From: Xanthobacter sp. NM-59
GTDB lineage: Bacteria > Pseudomonadota > Alphaproteobacteria > Rhizobiales > Xanthobacteraceae
Direction of reading: 5' to 3'
Length of the DNA stretch: 64,000 nt
Assembly: GCF_021401125.1 (NCBI RefSeq)
Contig: NZ_JACBFQ010000008.1
Location: 62,001 to 126,000, forward strand
Of this stretch, positions 16,285 to 24,662 are shown one piece after another. Positions within the stretch are counted from its first letter, which is position 1, and every line of letters starts with the position of its first letter. The notes beneath the pieces were generated by a model. It searched no databases and was not told the origin of the DNA. It was given only the letters and a program-made list of their open reading frames with translations. The position numbers were made by a program, and so were the translations under genes.

Positions 16285-16438
16285 GGTCGCGGCTACCCGG
16301 CTGTCCGGTCAATGCGATGGTCTGGCAGTCCCGACGATATTCGTCGTTACGGCGCAAATATTCCCAAGCGAAGCCAGCGGCTGGAATGTGTTTTGTGTGC
16401 CCGTATGCCGCCGGAGATCGCCAATCGATGCTGAGCAT
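16223..16438 (-). CDS. DUF6499/transcriptional-regulator-type N-terminal module (frameshifted)
   Basis: A 71-residue ORF with the DUF6499 pattern: IDWRSPAAY near the start, then AAGFAWEYLRRNDEYRRD and FAHRWGLRFP. In the standard fused protein FAHRWGLRFP would run into DPDAP and the DUF2285 half; here the frame shifts after TTTCCC (about 16246) and ends with VRSRRTA. ATG at 16438; GGAGGTGACGCC lies directly upstream, so translation initiates well. Together with 15655-16284 it represents one split gene. A sequencing error cannot be excluded. Confidence 0.75.
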   Translation of the reverse strand: MLSIDWRSPAAYGHTKHIPAAGFAWEYLRRNDEYRRDCQTIALTGQPGSRDLEAFAHRWGLRFPVRSRRTA

Positions 16439-16512
16439 GGCGTCACCTCCCCAAGCCGGGATGCTGGGCAGCGCCCGGCAAAAAGAGGTTCAAGGATCAC
16501 CGGAAATATAGA

Positions 16513-16542
16513 AGCCGCTCAAAGCAGATACCTTGAGCGGCT
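16513..16542. terminator. Hairpin downstream of ardA
   Basis: Inverted repeat AGCCGCTCAA (16513-16522) and TTGAGCGGCT (16533-16542), 10-nt loop. It lies in the 194-bp gap between ardA and the DUF6499 ORF, about 90 bp past the ardA stop. On the minus strand it is followed by TTCTATATTTCC, a weak U-tract, so it may terminate ardA transcription. Confidence 0.5.
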
Positions 16543-16632
16543 AACCCGATCATTCTTTGGTGTTTTTAGCTTCGCAACAGCTGGTGCTTTCGAGATGCCT
16601 GCCCGTATCAGCACGGACAGGCAGTCATGTTT

Positions 16633-17160
16633 TCACCTGTTGGAAAACACATGGACCTCGCCGTGCGCCGTCTCGATAGTGAACAGATCGCCGCCCATCT
16701 CGGCGTCGCGCGCCATCCCCTCCCAATCGACGTAGTAGCGCAGCGCCTCGGGGATCATGACGCTCTCGGTGGTCAATTCCTCCATGTAGTCGGCGAGGCT
16801 GGCGAACTGACCATGATAGCAATCCTCCAACGTGCATTCGGCTTGGTCCATGTCGCCGCTGAACTGCTCCAGCAGGCCCGCGCCAAGTGCGCCATGCTCT
16901 GCGATGAAAGTGGCCAGCCGCGCCACGGTGTTGATGCCGGCATATTCCGAGATGCTGACGCCCTCGAAGCCCTCGTAATCGTGAATGGCGTATTCCTCCG
17001 CGTCCTCGACAGGGGAACGGGCAAGCATCGCGGCAATCGCGTCCCTAATCTGGTCCGCGTCCTGATCCGCGTCGATCCAAGCACCATGCAGAAAACCGTT
17101 ATTGTAAGCTGCAAGACAGGCGACATAAATGCGGGGGCTGCTGTCGGATACGTTGGTCAT
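16633..17160 (-). CDS. ardA: Antirestriction protein ArdA
   Basis: A 175-residue DNA-mimic protein that blocks type I (and weakly other) restriction enzymes when the element enters a new host. It is strongly acidic and has the family layout: RIYVACLAAYNNGFLHGAWI, the EEYAIHDYEGFEG antirestriction segment, ADYMEEL and YYVDWEGMARDAEMGGD near the end. ATG at 17160 with GAGG upstream. A strong hairpin (17180-17215) stands directly before the ribosome binding site. It sits beside a restriction-like operon; note that ArdA mainly targets type I enzymes, so it need not antagonise the neighbouring type III-like system. Confidence 0.93.
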   Translation of the reverse strand: MTNVSDSSPRIYVACLAAYNNGFLHGAWIDADQDADQIRDAIAAMLARSPVEDAEEYAIHDYEGFEGVSISEYAGINTVARLATFIAEHGALGAGLLEQFSGDMDQAECTLEDCYHGQFASLADYMEELTTESVMIPEALRYYVDWEGMARDAEMGGDLFTIETAHGEVHVFSNR

Positions 17161-17179
17161 GTCTCTGATCCTCGGGTCT

Positions 17180-17215
17180 GAAGGTCAGCGAAGCGGAACG
17201 CCGCGCCTGACCTTC
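17180..17215. promoter_or_regulatory. Leader hairpin before ardA
   Basis: Perfect 9-bp arms GAAGGTCAG (17180-17188) and CTGACCTTC (17207-17215) enclose an inner GCGG/CCGC stem with loop AACG. It lies 20 bp upstream of the ardA ATG. It may be an mRNA leader, a terminator of the upstream defence operon, or a single-strand promoter acting on entering DNA. Confidence 0.55.
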
Positions 17216-17371
17216 TGGCCGTCGCCGAGACCGGGTGTGCAAACGGAGGGAGGCTTCGCGGGGAACCGGCTGCACGGAGCGCGGCACGCGCGAAGGAAGC
17301 TGGGCGGAAGCCTTTCGAAGTGCGCCGAGGGCAGAGCCCTAAGTTACCGAACTTTTTTCCTGCCAGATCAA

Positions 17372-19294
17372 CTACACGTCGAAACCACCTTGGCGTGCGA
17401 TTGGCTCTTTCACGAAGCTGTCGGCATCCAAGCCAGCTTGGCGCAGGAATGGTGCCTCGGAAAGCCGTGCATACAGATTAAGCATCCGAGTTTCGGCACG
17501 TCGGATAAATGTTTCATAGGCCATGGGGATAATCTTGGTCCGCCCTTCCTCACGGACGCCTTCACGCGGCGTTAGTCGCGATCCCAGGACAAAACAGGTC
17601 ACACGCGTAGAATCGTCGATCAATCCGTGAGTCTGCAATTCAACGACATACTTCCATGCTTGGTTCTTCTGATCCATGCCGATAGGAATGCCGGGCCGCT
17701 TCAACTCGACAACAATCAAGTGCTCCACGCCAATAACTTCGTGCTGCTCATCGAACGCGGGGCGGGCAAACAGTCCTACACTGCCATCGGGTAGAATAAC
17801 GAAGTCGGGCCGGTTCAGGCTGCCCTGTGCGGTTCCGCCAAGCAACCGTCTGATAACCTCCGACATGCCGCGATTCGACGTGAACTCGATGCTTTCGAAC
17901 TCAGGACCGAATACCCATAGACTCCGCTCAATAAGAGGCTGAAGCTCGCGGACTTCATCGGCGCGTTCATCGCGAAGCTTTTCGTGCAATTCGCCGATCA
18001 GCCTCAGTCGATTCTGGATTTCATCTAGAGCCAGCTTAGCGGTCGCGACGCTCCAATCTGCGAGAATGCCGTCCAATTGGTCCAGCTCGCCTGGTTGAAG
18101 GCCATGCAGTCGCGCCAGCAAGCTGTATTGGGACGACGACGCCTCCAAATTAGCAAGAATGCCAGCCACTTGATCAATCTGTTCGGGAGAGATGCCGGGG
18201 CAGGTATCGATGACTTGATCGACAAAGCTGTTCCACCGCTCACGCGCGCTCGGAGCTATCCTGACGACGGTCGAAGCATAGCGTTCGCGAACCGCCTCCT
18301 TGGCTTCCGAACGCCGCTCGAAATTGAACGCAGCAATTTCTTCGCGAATTTTGTCCTGTACGGCGATCTGGGTCTTCTTCCAGATTTCATTGTTGGGCTG
18401 GAACCCCGACCAGTCTGGCAGCACGGCATCGCTGTCCGCCAAGAAGTCGGCAAAGACGATGAACGTAAAGCGCTTGGCTTCGCTCGTCCGCCCGTCGAGC
18501 ACGCGTTCATAGTCGGTGCCGCGCCAGCCGCAATCACCGACCAGCCGGTTGTTGACATGCCAAGCGATGCCGTGCTGCCGCGTTGTCCGGTCGGCCCGCT
18601 GCGAGTCGATCATGAGGATTGCCGCACGACCGATATCGGGGATATCGACGAAGCTCTCCCGCAAAAAATCCTGGGGAATGTCATCGAAAGTGACGGGCTG
18701 GCTGTCCACCGACACCTTGAAGTTCGGGTCTGTCAGAAAGCGTGTTCCAAGCACCTCTCGAACATCAGCGGCGCTAAGCCGTAGCCGCGTCGATTCTACC
18801 GCGCGAATTTCCACACCGTGCCCGGTGCTCTGTTCACGCTTAATGATTTCCCAATCGAAGGGGCGCTGCCCGCCCCTGGAAACCCGATAGGCTACTTTTT
18901 CGCCAGCGGCCTCTATGATTATTTCATAGGGATTGGAGAAGGCGAAGCCGCCGTGCCGCCCTCTACCATTGCGTCCGTATACTCGGCGCGGCGCCAGTTC
19001 GGAGAGTTCTGTGGGTGGTGAGACATACTCGCCCTCGGCCTTTACCCGATTATAATCAAAGACGCCCCAGCGCTGCTCGAACTGCGCGGCGGTCATGCCG
19101 CGACCGTTATCCTTAATCGAGAATTTCCGGGCACCGTCATTTGTCGGCCAAGTTATGTCCACCTCTGTCGCGTAGGCATCCCAAGCATTCGCGACAAGTT
19201 CGACCAAGGCGACCGAAAGATCAGAAATGATCGGTCCAGCATGGCGGTCCAAGAAACGCTGATCAAATGCCAACAACTGCTGTTCGGATGCCAT
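17372..19294 (-). CDS. GHKL (HSP90-like) ATPase with C-terminal PD-(D/E)XK-like domain
   Basis: A 640-residue cytoplasmic protein. The N-terminal Bergerat ATP-binding fold is complete: VELVANAWDAY (Glu32, Asn36, Asp39), IKDNGRGM (about 60-67) and GRNGRGRHGG (about 107-116). The middle region is helical. The C-terminal part has Asp497 (RPDFVIL), then a hydrophobic strand ending VVELKRP (Glu530, Lys532), the D...ExK arrangement of PD-(D/E)XK nucleases. GHKL ATPases fused or linked to nucleases recur in phage defence and MutL/MORC-like systems. ATG at 19294 with GGGGGAG upstream. It is the last gene of a six-gene operon with a type III-like restriction core. Nuclease activity is inferred. Confidence 0.82.
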   Translation of the reverse strand: MASEQQLLAFDQRFLDRHAGPIISDLSVALVELVANAWDAYATEVDITWPTNDGARKFSIKDNGRGMTAAQFEQRWGVFDYNRVKAEGEYVSPPTELSELAPRRVYGRNGRGRHGGFAFSNPYEIIIEAAGEKVAYRVSRGGQRPFDWEIIKREQSTGHGVEIRAVESTRLRLSAADVREVLGTRFLTDPNFKVSVDSQPVTFDDIPQDFLRESFVDIPDIGRAAILMIDSQRADRTTRQHGIAWHVNNRLVGDCGWRGTDYERVLDGRTSEAKRFTFIVFADFLADSDAVLPDWSGFQPNNEIWKKTQIAVQDKIREEIAAFNFERRSEAKEAVRERYASTVVRIAPSARERWNSFVDQVIDTCPGISPEQIDQVAGILANLEASSSQYSLLARLHGLQPGELDQLDGILADWSVATAKLALDEIQNRLRLIGELHEKLRDERADEVRELQPLIERSLWVFGPEFESIEFTSNRGMSEVIRRLLGGTAQGSLNRPDFVILPDGSVGLFARPAFDEQHEVIGVEHLIVVELKRPGIPIGMDQKNQAWKYVVELQTHGLIDDSTRVTCFVLGSRLTPREGVREEGRTKIIPMAYETFIRRAETRMLNLYARLSEAPFLRQAGLDADSFVKEPIARQGGFDV

Positions 19295-19333
19295 CGCCCA
19301 CTCCCCCTTCGCCTTCTTTAGCAGTTTCGGCGA

Positions 19334-21832
19334 TTACTGCCGATCAAGTCGTCGATAATATTTCCGCTGATTGTTGGCAGGATCGGTCCAGCAGAAACAA
19401 TCGGCAAGCGCGTCCACACTTTGCAGAACGCCGAGCAAGGCATAGGCGTTGAACGGATTGCCTGCGCCTGTCTCATAGTGGCTGACATAGTTCGCCATGA
19501 TGGAAGGCATGTGGTGGTTCTGAAGGTCGGCCACCTGTTGAGCGGAGAGGACGCAGCGCCCCGCCGCCTGATAGAGCGCGACCGCCGCCGTGATCGCGTC
19601 CACATACGTGGACAAGGTACGCTTGTCGCCCCGCGTCGCGTAATCGGGCGGCACCGGAACCTCTAAACGGGTGATGATCTGGCCGAGCTTGTATTCAAGA
19701 TACTGGCGGACAAACGGTTCACCGATATCTATCTGCCCCGCATTCAGATATTGCTCAGCCTGCGCCTTCAGGCGATCCGCCTGTTGCGTGGCGATCATTA
19801 GCCGCCCACGGGGCGGCATGCCTTGTAGCTTTTGGTGATTCCACTCCGTCGTGCCGTTGAGCCGGTCAAAATACTTCTCAAGGCTCGTATCATGGCTGAG
19901 GATGATGAATTGAAGTCCGCCGGGCAGACCGTTCGCCGCGCCAAAGCGCAATTTCGTCCGGATCGTATCCATCAGGCTGAACTGATGTCCGGCATCGAAA
20001 CTTGACGTCACATCATCCAACACCATGAAGCGCGGTACGCCCTGTTGCCGGGTAGCCGCCGCCATGAAGATGGAGGCGGCGACGGCATTGCGGTAGCTCT
20101 CCGACAGGAGCGCCCGCGCGCTTTGGTTTGGAAGGCCGAAGAAATCGGCGAGCTTCAAATCTACCTGTTCGGTATTCTGCGCCCGGTTCAGCGTCGGCCG
20201 CACGTCCGGACCGCCGCGCACCAGATGCCCGAAAAGCTCCTGACAACTAGCCTGAATATCCGTGATGCGTGCATTGGCGAGCGCGCTTTCCGCCGTTGCG
20301 AACTGCCCGGCTACGTTCGTGATGAACGTCTTCCAGCGATTGAGCTTTGCGAGCTTGGCCCGTTTGGCCGCGAGCGCCGGAAGAGTCCGCTCGTATTCGC
20401 TCATGGCGTCGCGGAATTGCTTGGCCTGCCCAAGGGTGCGGGTGACGGCGACCAGCGACGGCGGCAAGCCGGCTTGCAGCGTCGCTATCTCGGCATTGAT
20501 TGCCGTGAGCACGTCAACCCGCTTCGCTTCGAGCGCGCCAAGCGCATCCTTTGCGCGTTCCAGGTCCGCCGTCGAAACCGACGACTGGCGCGCGGCCAGC
20601 GTCAGGACCGGCGCGATGCGATCAGCGTCCACAACGCCAAGACGCGCCTGCTCTTCAAGCTGCCGGAGCTTGCCAACGCATCCCGCGCTCTGCACCTGCC
20701 GTTTCAGCTCCGCGTCGAGCTGATCGGCCTCGTCGTAAAGCGCGATCTTCGCTTCCAGTTGATCCTGAAGCGGCCCGTCGCCAGCCTTTTCGCAGACAGG
20801 GCAGACCTTCGGATCGTGCCAGTCCGCACTGTTCACAACCGACAGCGCGCTTTTCAGCAAGGCGTGCAGGCTGGCGGCACCGACGTTGCGCATCGCATCA
20901 TCGCGCGCCTTGGCCGCCGTCACCAGCGCGTCGATCTCGGCAAGTTCCGCCGCCGAGACCTGCAAGCCGCCGAGCGTCGTGACGGCGGTGTTGAGGCCGT
21001 CGAGAGTTTTCCGCGCCGCGCCGCCTTCTTCCTGATCGACGATCTTTTCAGCGGCGTCAAAATCGAAGTCCATCACCGAGGCGTTGGCGAGCAACGGCGT
21101 GAAAAGCGCGATGCCCGCCAATCCGGCCGTCACCTGCGCTTTCAGCGCGGCTGTATCCGCCATCTGGCCACCGGCCACGCCGGTCACTTCCTGATGCGCG
21201 GCGAGGATGCGCTGTTCAACAACCACCAAGGCGCGGTTTTCGGCGGTCACTTCGGTGTCAAGCGTGGACAGCCCAAGATCGCCATTGATGTTGCGGGTGT
21301 TCTTGGCCCCGTCGAGCGCCTGCCGGAGCTGGGAATACCGGCTCATGCCGACCAGCGAGGCGAAGGAGCGCCCGCGCTCCAAGGCCGAGCAGTCCACGAG
21401 GGAGGCAAAGCGCGGGTAATCGACCAGCACGAAATCCTCGCAAAGATCGGCGAGGAAGCTGTCCGGATCGGCGTGGCCGGAAGGAGACGTGACGACCCGT
21501 CCGCCCGCCGCCGTCCGGGTGACGGTGATCGACACATCGGGCGTGCCGTCATCGCTCTTGAAAACAAGGGCGACCGTCGCCTGTTGCGCCGGATGGAACT
21601 TGTTGACGATGTAACTGGCGCCCTGTTCGGCGTCCTGCATCCCTTCCAGGCGCGGCACCGTGCCGTGCAGGGCAAAGTGCAGCGCTTCGAAGATCGAGCT
21701 TTTTCCGACCCCATTGGGCGCATGGACGGAATTGACGGCATCGTGCTTGAACTTCAGCACGAGGGGATCGCCGTCATTATTGATGCCGCGAAATCCCTCA
21801 ATGGCGGCGGAAGCTAGAAAATACCGGCTCAT
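19334..21832 (-). CDS. SMC/Rad50-like AAA ATPase
   Basis: An 832-residue ABC/SMC-type ATPase. Walker A is at about 38-46 (APNGVGKSS), a zinc-hook-like CPVC at 344-347 sits between long helical stretches, the ABC signature is near 576-583 (LLSESYRN), Walker B at 602-608 (FMVLDDV) and the H-loop ILSHD at 644-648. This is the layout of Rad50/SbcC-like DNA-structure sensors, though shorter and with modest coiled coils. Its ATG overlaps the stop of the small upstream gene as ATGA, and the GHKL gene follows after 39 bp. It probably works with the GHKL protein and the Mod/Res pair in a defence complex. Confidence 0.85.
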   Translation of the reverse strand: MSRYFLASAAIEGFRGINNDGDPLVLKFKHDAVNSVHAPNGVGKSSIFEALHFALHGTVPRLEGMQDAEQGASYIVNKFHPAQQATVALVFKSDDGTPDVSITVTRTAAGGRVVTSPSGHADPDSFLADLCEDFVLVDYPRFASLVDCSALERGRSFASLVGMSRYSQLRQALDGAKNTRNINGDLGLSTLDTEVTAENRALVVVEQRILAAHQEVTGVAGGQMADTAALKAQVTAGLAGIALFTPLLANASVMDFDFDAAEKIVDQEEGGAARKTLDGLNTAVTTLGGLQVSAAELAEIDALVTAAKARDDAMRNVGAASLHALLKSALSVVNSADWHDPKVCPVCEKAGDGPLQDQLEAKIALYDEADQLDAELKRQVQSAGCVGKLRQLEEQARLGVVDADRIAPVLTLAARQSSVSTADLERAKDALGALEAKRVDVLTAINAEIATLQAGLPPSLVAVTRTLGQAKQFRDAMSEYERTLPALAAKRAKLAKLNRWKTFITNVAGQFATAESALANARITDIQASCQELFGHLVRGGPDVRPTLNRAQNTEQVDLKLADFFGLPNQSARALLSESYRNAVAASIFMAAATRQQGVPRFMVLDDVTSSFDAGHQFSLMDTIRTKLRFGAANGLPGGLQFIILSHDTSLEKYFDRLNGTTEWNHQKLQGMPPRGRLMIATQQADRLKAQAEQYLNAGQIDIGEPFVRQYLEYKLGQIITRLEVPVPPDYATRGDKRTLSTYVDAITAAVALYQAAGRCVLSAQQVADLQNHHMPSIMANYVSHYETGAGNPFNAYALLGVLQSVDALADCFCWTDPANNQRKYYRRLDRQ

Positions 21833-22044
21833 GCCGCAGGCCCTTCCGGCAGGCCGTCGAGCGCGGCGAGGATCGCCCGGTTGAACTCCTGAACGGCCTG
21901 ACGGGTGCGCGTCGCATCAACGTCGCGCGCCAGCAGGGCCAAATTGTCGAAAAGAATGCGGGCGCAATCGGCATCGATGCGCTCCGCTTCCGCCCGGAAA
22001 CGGGCAAGGTTGTCCGAGAATGACAATGCCGAATCAAATTCCAT
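21829..22044 (-). CDS. Small helical protein of the defence operon
   Basis: About 71 residues from the ATG at 22044 (MEFDSALSFSDNLARFR), acidic, alanine-rich and predicted all-helical, with a pattern FRAEAERIDADCARILFDNL then TRQAVQEFNRAILAALDGL. No family recognised. A TTG at 22056 is an alternative start. Its TGA overlaps the ATG of the SMC-like gene, and the Res stop is 22 bp upstream, so it is expressed with both. It may be a structural or regulatory subunit of the ATPase, comparable to small subunits in SMC complexes; that is inference. Confidence 0.7.
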   Translation of the reverse strand: MEFDSALSFSDNLARFRAEAERIDADCARILFDNLALLARDVDATRTRQAVQEFNRAILAALDGLPEGPAA

Positions 22045-22066
22045 ACGCCCCCCCAATACCGCGCCG

Positions 22067-24658
22067 TCAGAGATACGCGGGCAGTTTCGCCTTCCATTCG
22101 CTCATCAGGATCAAGGTGCCTTCCACGGTCTCGCCGTTATTGACCAGTTCCAGCTCGCCGACCGGAGTTGCCTCGTCCCATTCGAAATGGTCCGAGAGGA
22201 ACGCCAGCGCCTCGCGCTTGTACGCCGTGTCGAGGTTGTCGAGCTGGTCGCCCTTGGTTTCCAGCACAGTGATCCGCTTCGCTTCGCCATCGCGCTGCAC
22301 GGCGAAGATGAAATCCGGATAGATTTTGGCCTTCTTCCACCCCTGAATGCCGTATTGCGTCCGCGCGACATTGCGGTGCCACCAGGCCAGAGTCTTCTCA
22401 CCGTCGAGATACACCGCCACATCCCGCTCGTCGCTGTTCAGCTCGTTCTCGTAGACCGGCGCGAATAGACTCTTTTCGAGCGGGCCGCCCGCGCGGTTCA
22501 GGAGCTGGCGCGCGTTCTCCGGTTCCGTCGTTTCGATGCTGAACGGCATTCGCCAGTTGCGGCCATCGAGCCGCAAGCGGAACTGGATGCGTCCCGCCGC
22601 TACCTCGGCCTTGAACAGGGCTTCGGCGCGCGCGTTCCGCGCCGCTTCGAGGCCCTTGCGCAGCTCTTCCACGATCAGGCTGGCGAGCAGGCCGAGCTTT
22701 GCGTCATCGAAACCCCGCGCCCGCAGGGCCGCAACCGTAGCGCCGACAATCTCGCGGCCGACGAAGGGATTCGGCACGATGTCGGAAATCATCCGGACAG
22801 CATGCGCCGGATCGAAGGCGAGGATTTCCGCGTTGGCAGTTACCGTCTCACCGACGAACAATTCGTCGCCGTCCTCGGCAAGTCTGATCCGTTGGAGCTG
22901 GCTTTCCGCCGCTTGGGCGTTTTCGGGTACCCGATCCGCGATGTTCTGCGGATCGAAGCCCCGCCAGTCGAGCGCGGAAAGCACATCCGTCTCGTAGTCC
23001 AGCTCGCGCGCGTCGCCGCTTTCCACCACCATCACCTTGGGCAGGTAGATTTCCGTGGAGGCGAAAGCCGGGCGGCGATTGATCGTGCGGGCCGTCTTGC
23101 CGGTCCCGCTCTTGTCGTCCTGCGTCACGCGCAGGACCAGATCGCCGAGGCCGTCCTGTTCGAGGCCGTCTTTAATGGCACCGACGACCGTCGCGGTATC
23201 GGCGTGATGCGTGATGACGTGGCACTCGTCGAGCGCTTCAACGTCCGTCTTGAGCGCGCCGGGCTGGCGGAGAATGCGGCCGACAAGCTGGGTCATGGCC
23301 TTGAGGTTGGCGCTGGCCGCAAGGCTGCACAGTACATAGGCGAAGGGGCAATCCCAGCCCTCTTGCAGAGCCTGTTTCGTGATGATCGCCCGCACGCGGT
23401 TGGTGGGCGACAAGAGGTCCTGATTTTCCGGATCGTTGAGATCGTTCTGCTGGGCGGTTTTGATCGCGATTTCCGCCTGATCGAAACCTGCCGTCAGGAG
23501 CCATTCCTTCACGTCCTCGGCGTGGATATGGCCGCTTTCGCGCTGATCCGCGCCCGTGCGCTCGACCTGGATCAGCATGATCGGGCGAATATAGCGGCCC
23601 GTATCGGCCCGCAGTTGCCGGGCTTCGGCATCGAGCGCGTTGAGCTTGGCAAGCGCCGCGTTCAGCGTCGCCTTCCAGTCATTGCCCTGCCGGGGATCAA
23701 GGTTGAGCGGCATCTTTATCATGCCTTCACGGTCCAGCTCGCGCCCCGTCACTTCCACCAGCACATTGGCATAGCGGCCTTCGCGCGGATTGCGGCCGCC
23801 GCGCGGCTGCACATCCTGGGGCGTGGCCGTCAGCTCCAGCACGAAACACGGGTTGAATCCGTAAAGCGTGCCGAAGGCGAGATCGGAAATGGCGCGGTGG
23901 CCTTCATCCATCACGACCACGGGCCGGATGATCCGAAGGGCGTTCCCGAGAGAATCCTTCACCATCGGGAACATGCCCGTATAGGCGGAGAGGTTCGGGG
24001 TGCGGTCGATGGCGGCCTGATGCGCCTGTTGTTCGCCTTCGGGCGGGAAGAAGCCGTGCACGTCGCCCCGGTCCTGAAACATTTTCAGGGAATCCTGCGT
24101 CTCGCGGTTCGCGGATTGCAGCATCAGCAGCATGACGCAGAGATTGGTTTCCACGTCCCGCGCATCGAGCCGGTCCGTTTTCTCCATGATCTTCACGCGT
24201 CCCGCCGCTGCGCGGTCAAGCGCTTGACGATAGGGGTGCTGTCGATCCTTCAGGTGCCTGAGGGTCTGCGTATAGATCGCCTCGTTCGGCACAATCCACA
24301 GGACGAAGCCGGCGTTGCGGTCGAGATAGCGGCCCATCACCCGCGAGACGGCGGAGACGGCAAGCCATGTCTTGCCGCCGCCGGTCGGCACTTTCAGCAC
24401 GGCGTTAGGTACGGGCCGCTCGCAGCCGTCCATGCGCGGCGAGAACGGTATCGCGGCGCGGGAAGCAGGCAGCTTGCCTGCCGTCTTCATGGCTTCCCAA
24501 GCCTCTTTCGCGAAATCCGGAATGGCAAGGCCAAGGTCCGGGTCTTGCGCGGCGAGGGCCGCCACCTTGTCGGCGCGCGCCTTCTTTTCCTTCAAAAAGT
24601 CGAGATAGTCATCGAGCGTCTTGATGACGCGGTCCTGATAATCGAGTTGGCGAAACAC
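22067..24658 (-). CDS. Type III-like restriction subunit Res (DEAD/DEAH helicase-nuclease)
   Basis: An 863-residue helicase-type restriction subunit. Walker A is at 91-97 (PTGGGKT), the DExH-type motif reads VVMDEGHRA, motif VI region LVGRILRQPGA, and the Res signature QEGWDCPFAYVLC is present. Near the C-terminus, YPDFIF (about 780) followed by VLETKGDQ (about 798-805) matches a PD-(D/E)XK endonuclease. It starts at GTG 24658 with GGAG upstream, 4 bp after the mod stop. It should translocate or cleave DNA jointly with Mod. Length is in the usual range for type III Res. Confidence 0.92.
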   Translation of the reverse strand: MFRQLDYQDRVIKTLDDYLDFLKEKKARADKVAALAAQDPDLGLAIPDFAKEAWEAMKTAGKLPASRAAIPFSPRMDGCERPVPNAVLKVPTGGGKTWLAVSAVSRVMGRYLDRNAGFVLWIVPNEAIYTQTLRHLKDRQHPYRQALDRAAAGRVKIMEKTDRLDARDVETNLCVMLLMLQSANRETQDSLKMFQDRGDVHGFFPPEGEQQAHQAAIDRTPNLSAYTGMFPMVKDSLGNALRIIRPVVVMDEGHRAISDLAFGTLYGFNPCFVLELTATPQDVQPRGGRNPREGRYANVLVEVTGRELDREGMIKMPLNLDPRQGNDWKATLNAALAKLNALDAEARQLRADTGRYIRPIMLIQVERTGADQRESGHIHAEDVKEWLLTAGFDQAEIAIKTAQQNDLNDPENQDLLSPTNRVRAIITKQALQEGWDCPFAYVLCSLAASANLKAMTQLVGRILRQPGALKTDVEALDECHVITHHADTATVVGAIKDGLEQDGLGDLVLRVTQDDKSGTGKTARTINRRPAFASTEIYLPKVMVVESGDARELDYETDVLSALDWRGFDPQNIADRVPENAQAAESQLQRIRLAEDGDELFVGETVTANAEILAFDPAHAVRMISDIVPNPFVGREIVGATVAALRARGFDDAKLGLLASLIVEELRKGLEAARNARAEALFKAEVAAGRIQFRLRLDGRNWRMPFSIETTEPENARQLLNRAGGPLEKSLFAPVYENELNSDERDVAVYLDGEKTLAWWHRNVARTQYGIQGWKKAKIYPDFIFAVQRDGEAKRITVLETKGDQLDNLDTAYKREALAFLSDHFEWDEATPVGELELVNNGETVEGTLILMSEWKAKLPAYL

Positions 24659-24662
24659 GGCG

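Noticed and set aside
17340..17360. AAGTT-ACCG-AACTT followed by Ts as a terminator of the defence operon
   Set aside because: The T-run is on the plus strand, while the operon is on the minus strand, so orientation is wrong.
20045..21817. 590-residue plus-strand ORF opposite the SMC-like gene
   Set aside because: Antisense shadow; the minus-strand ORF has all ABC ATPase motifs.
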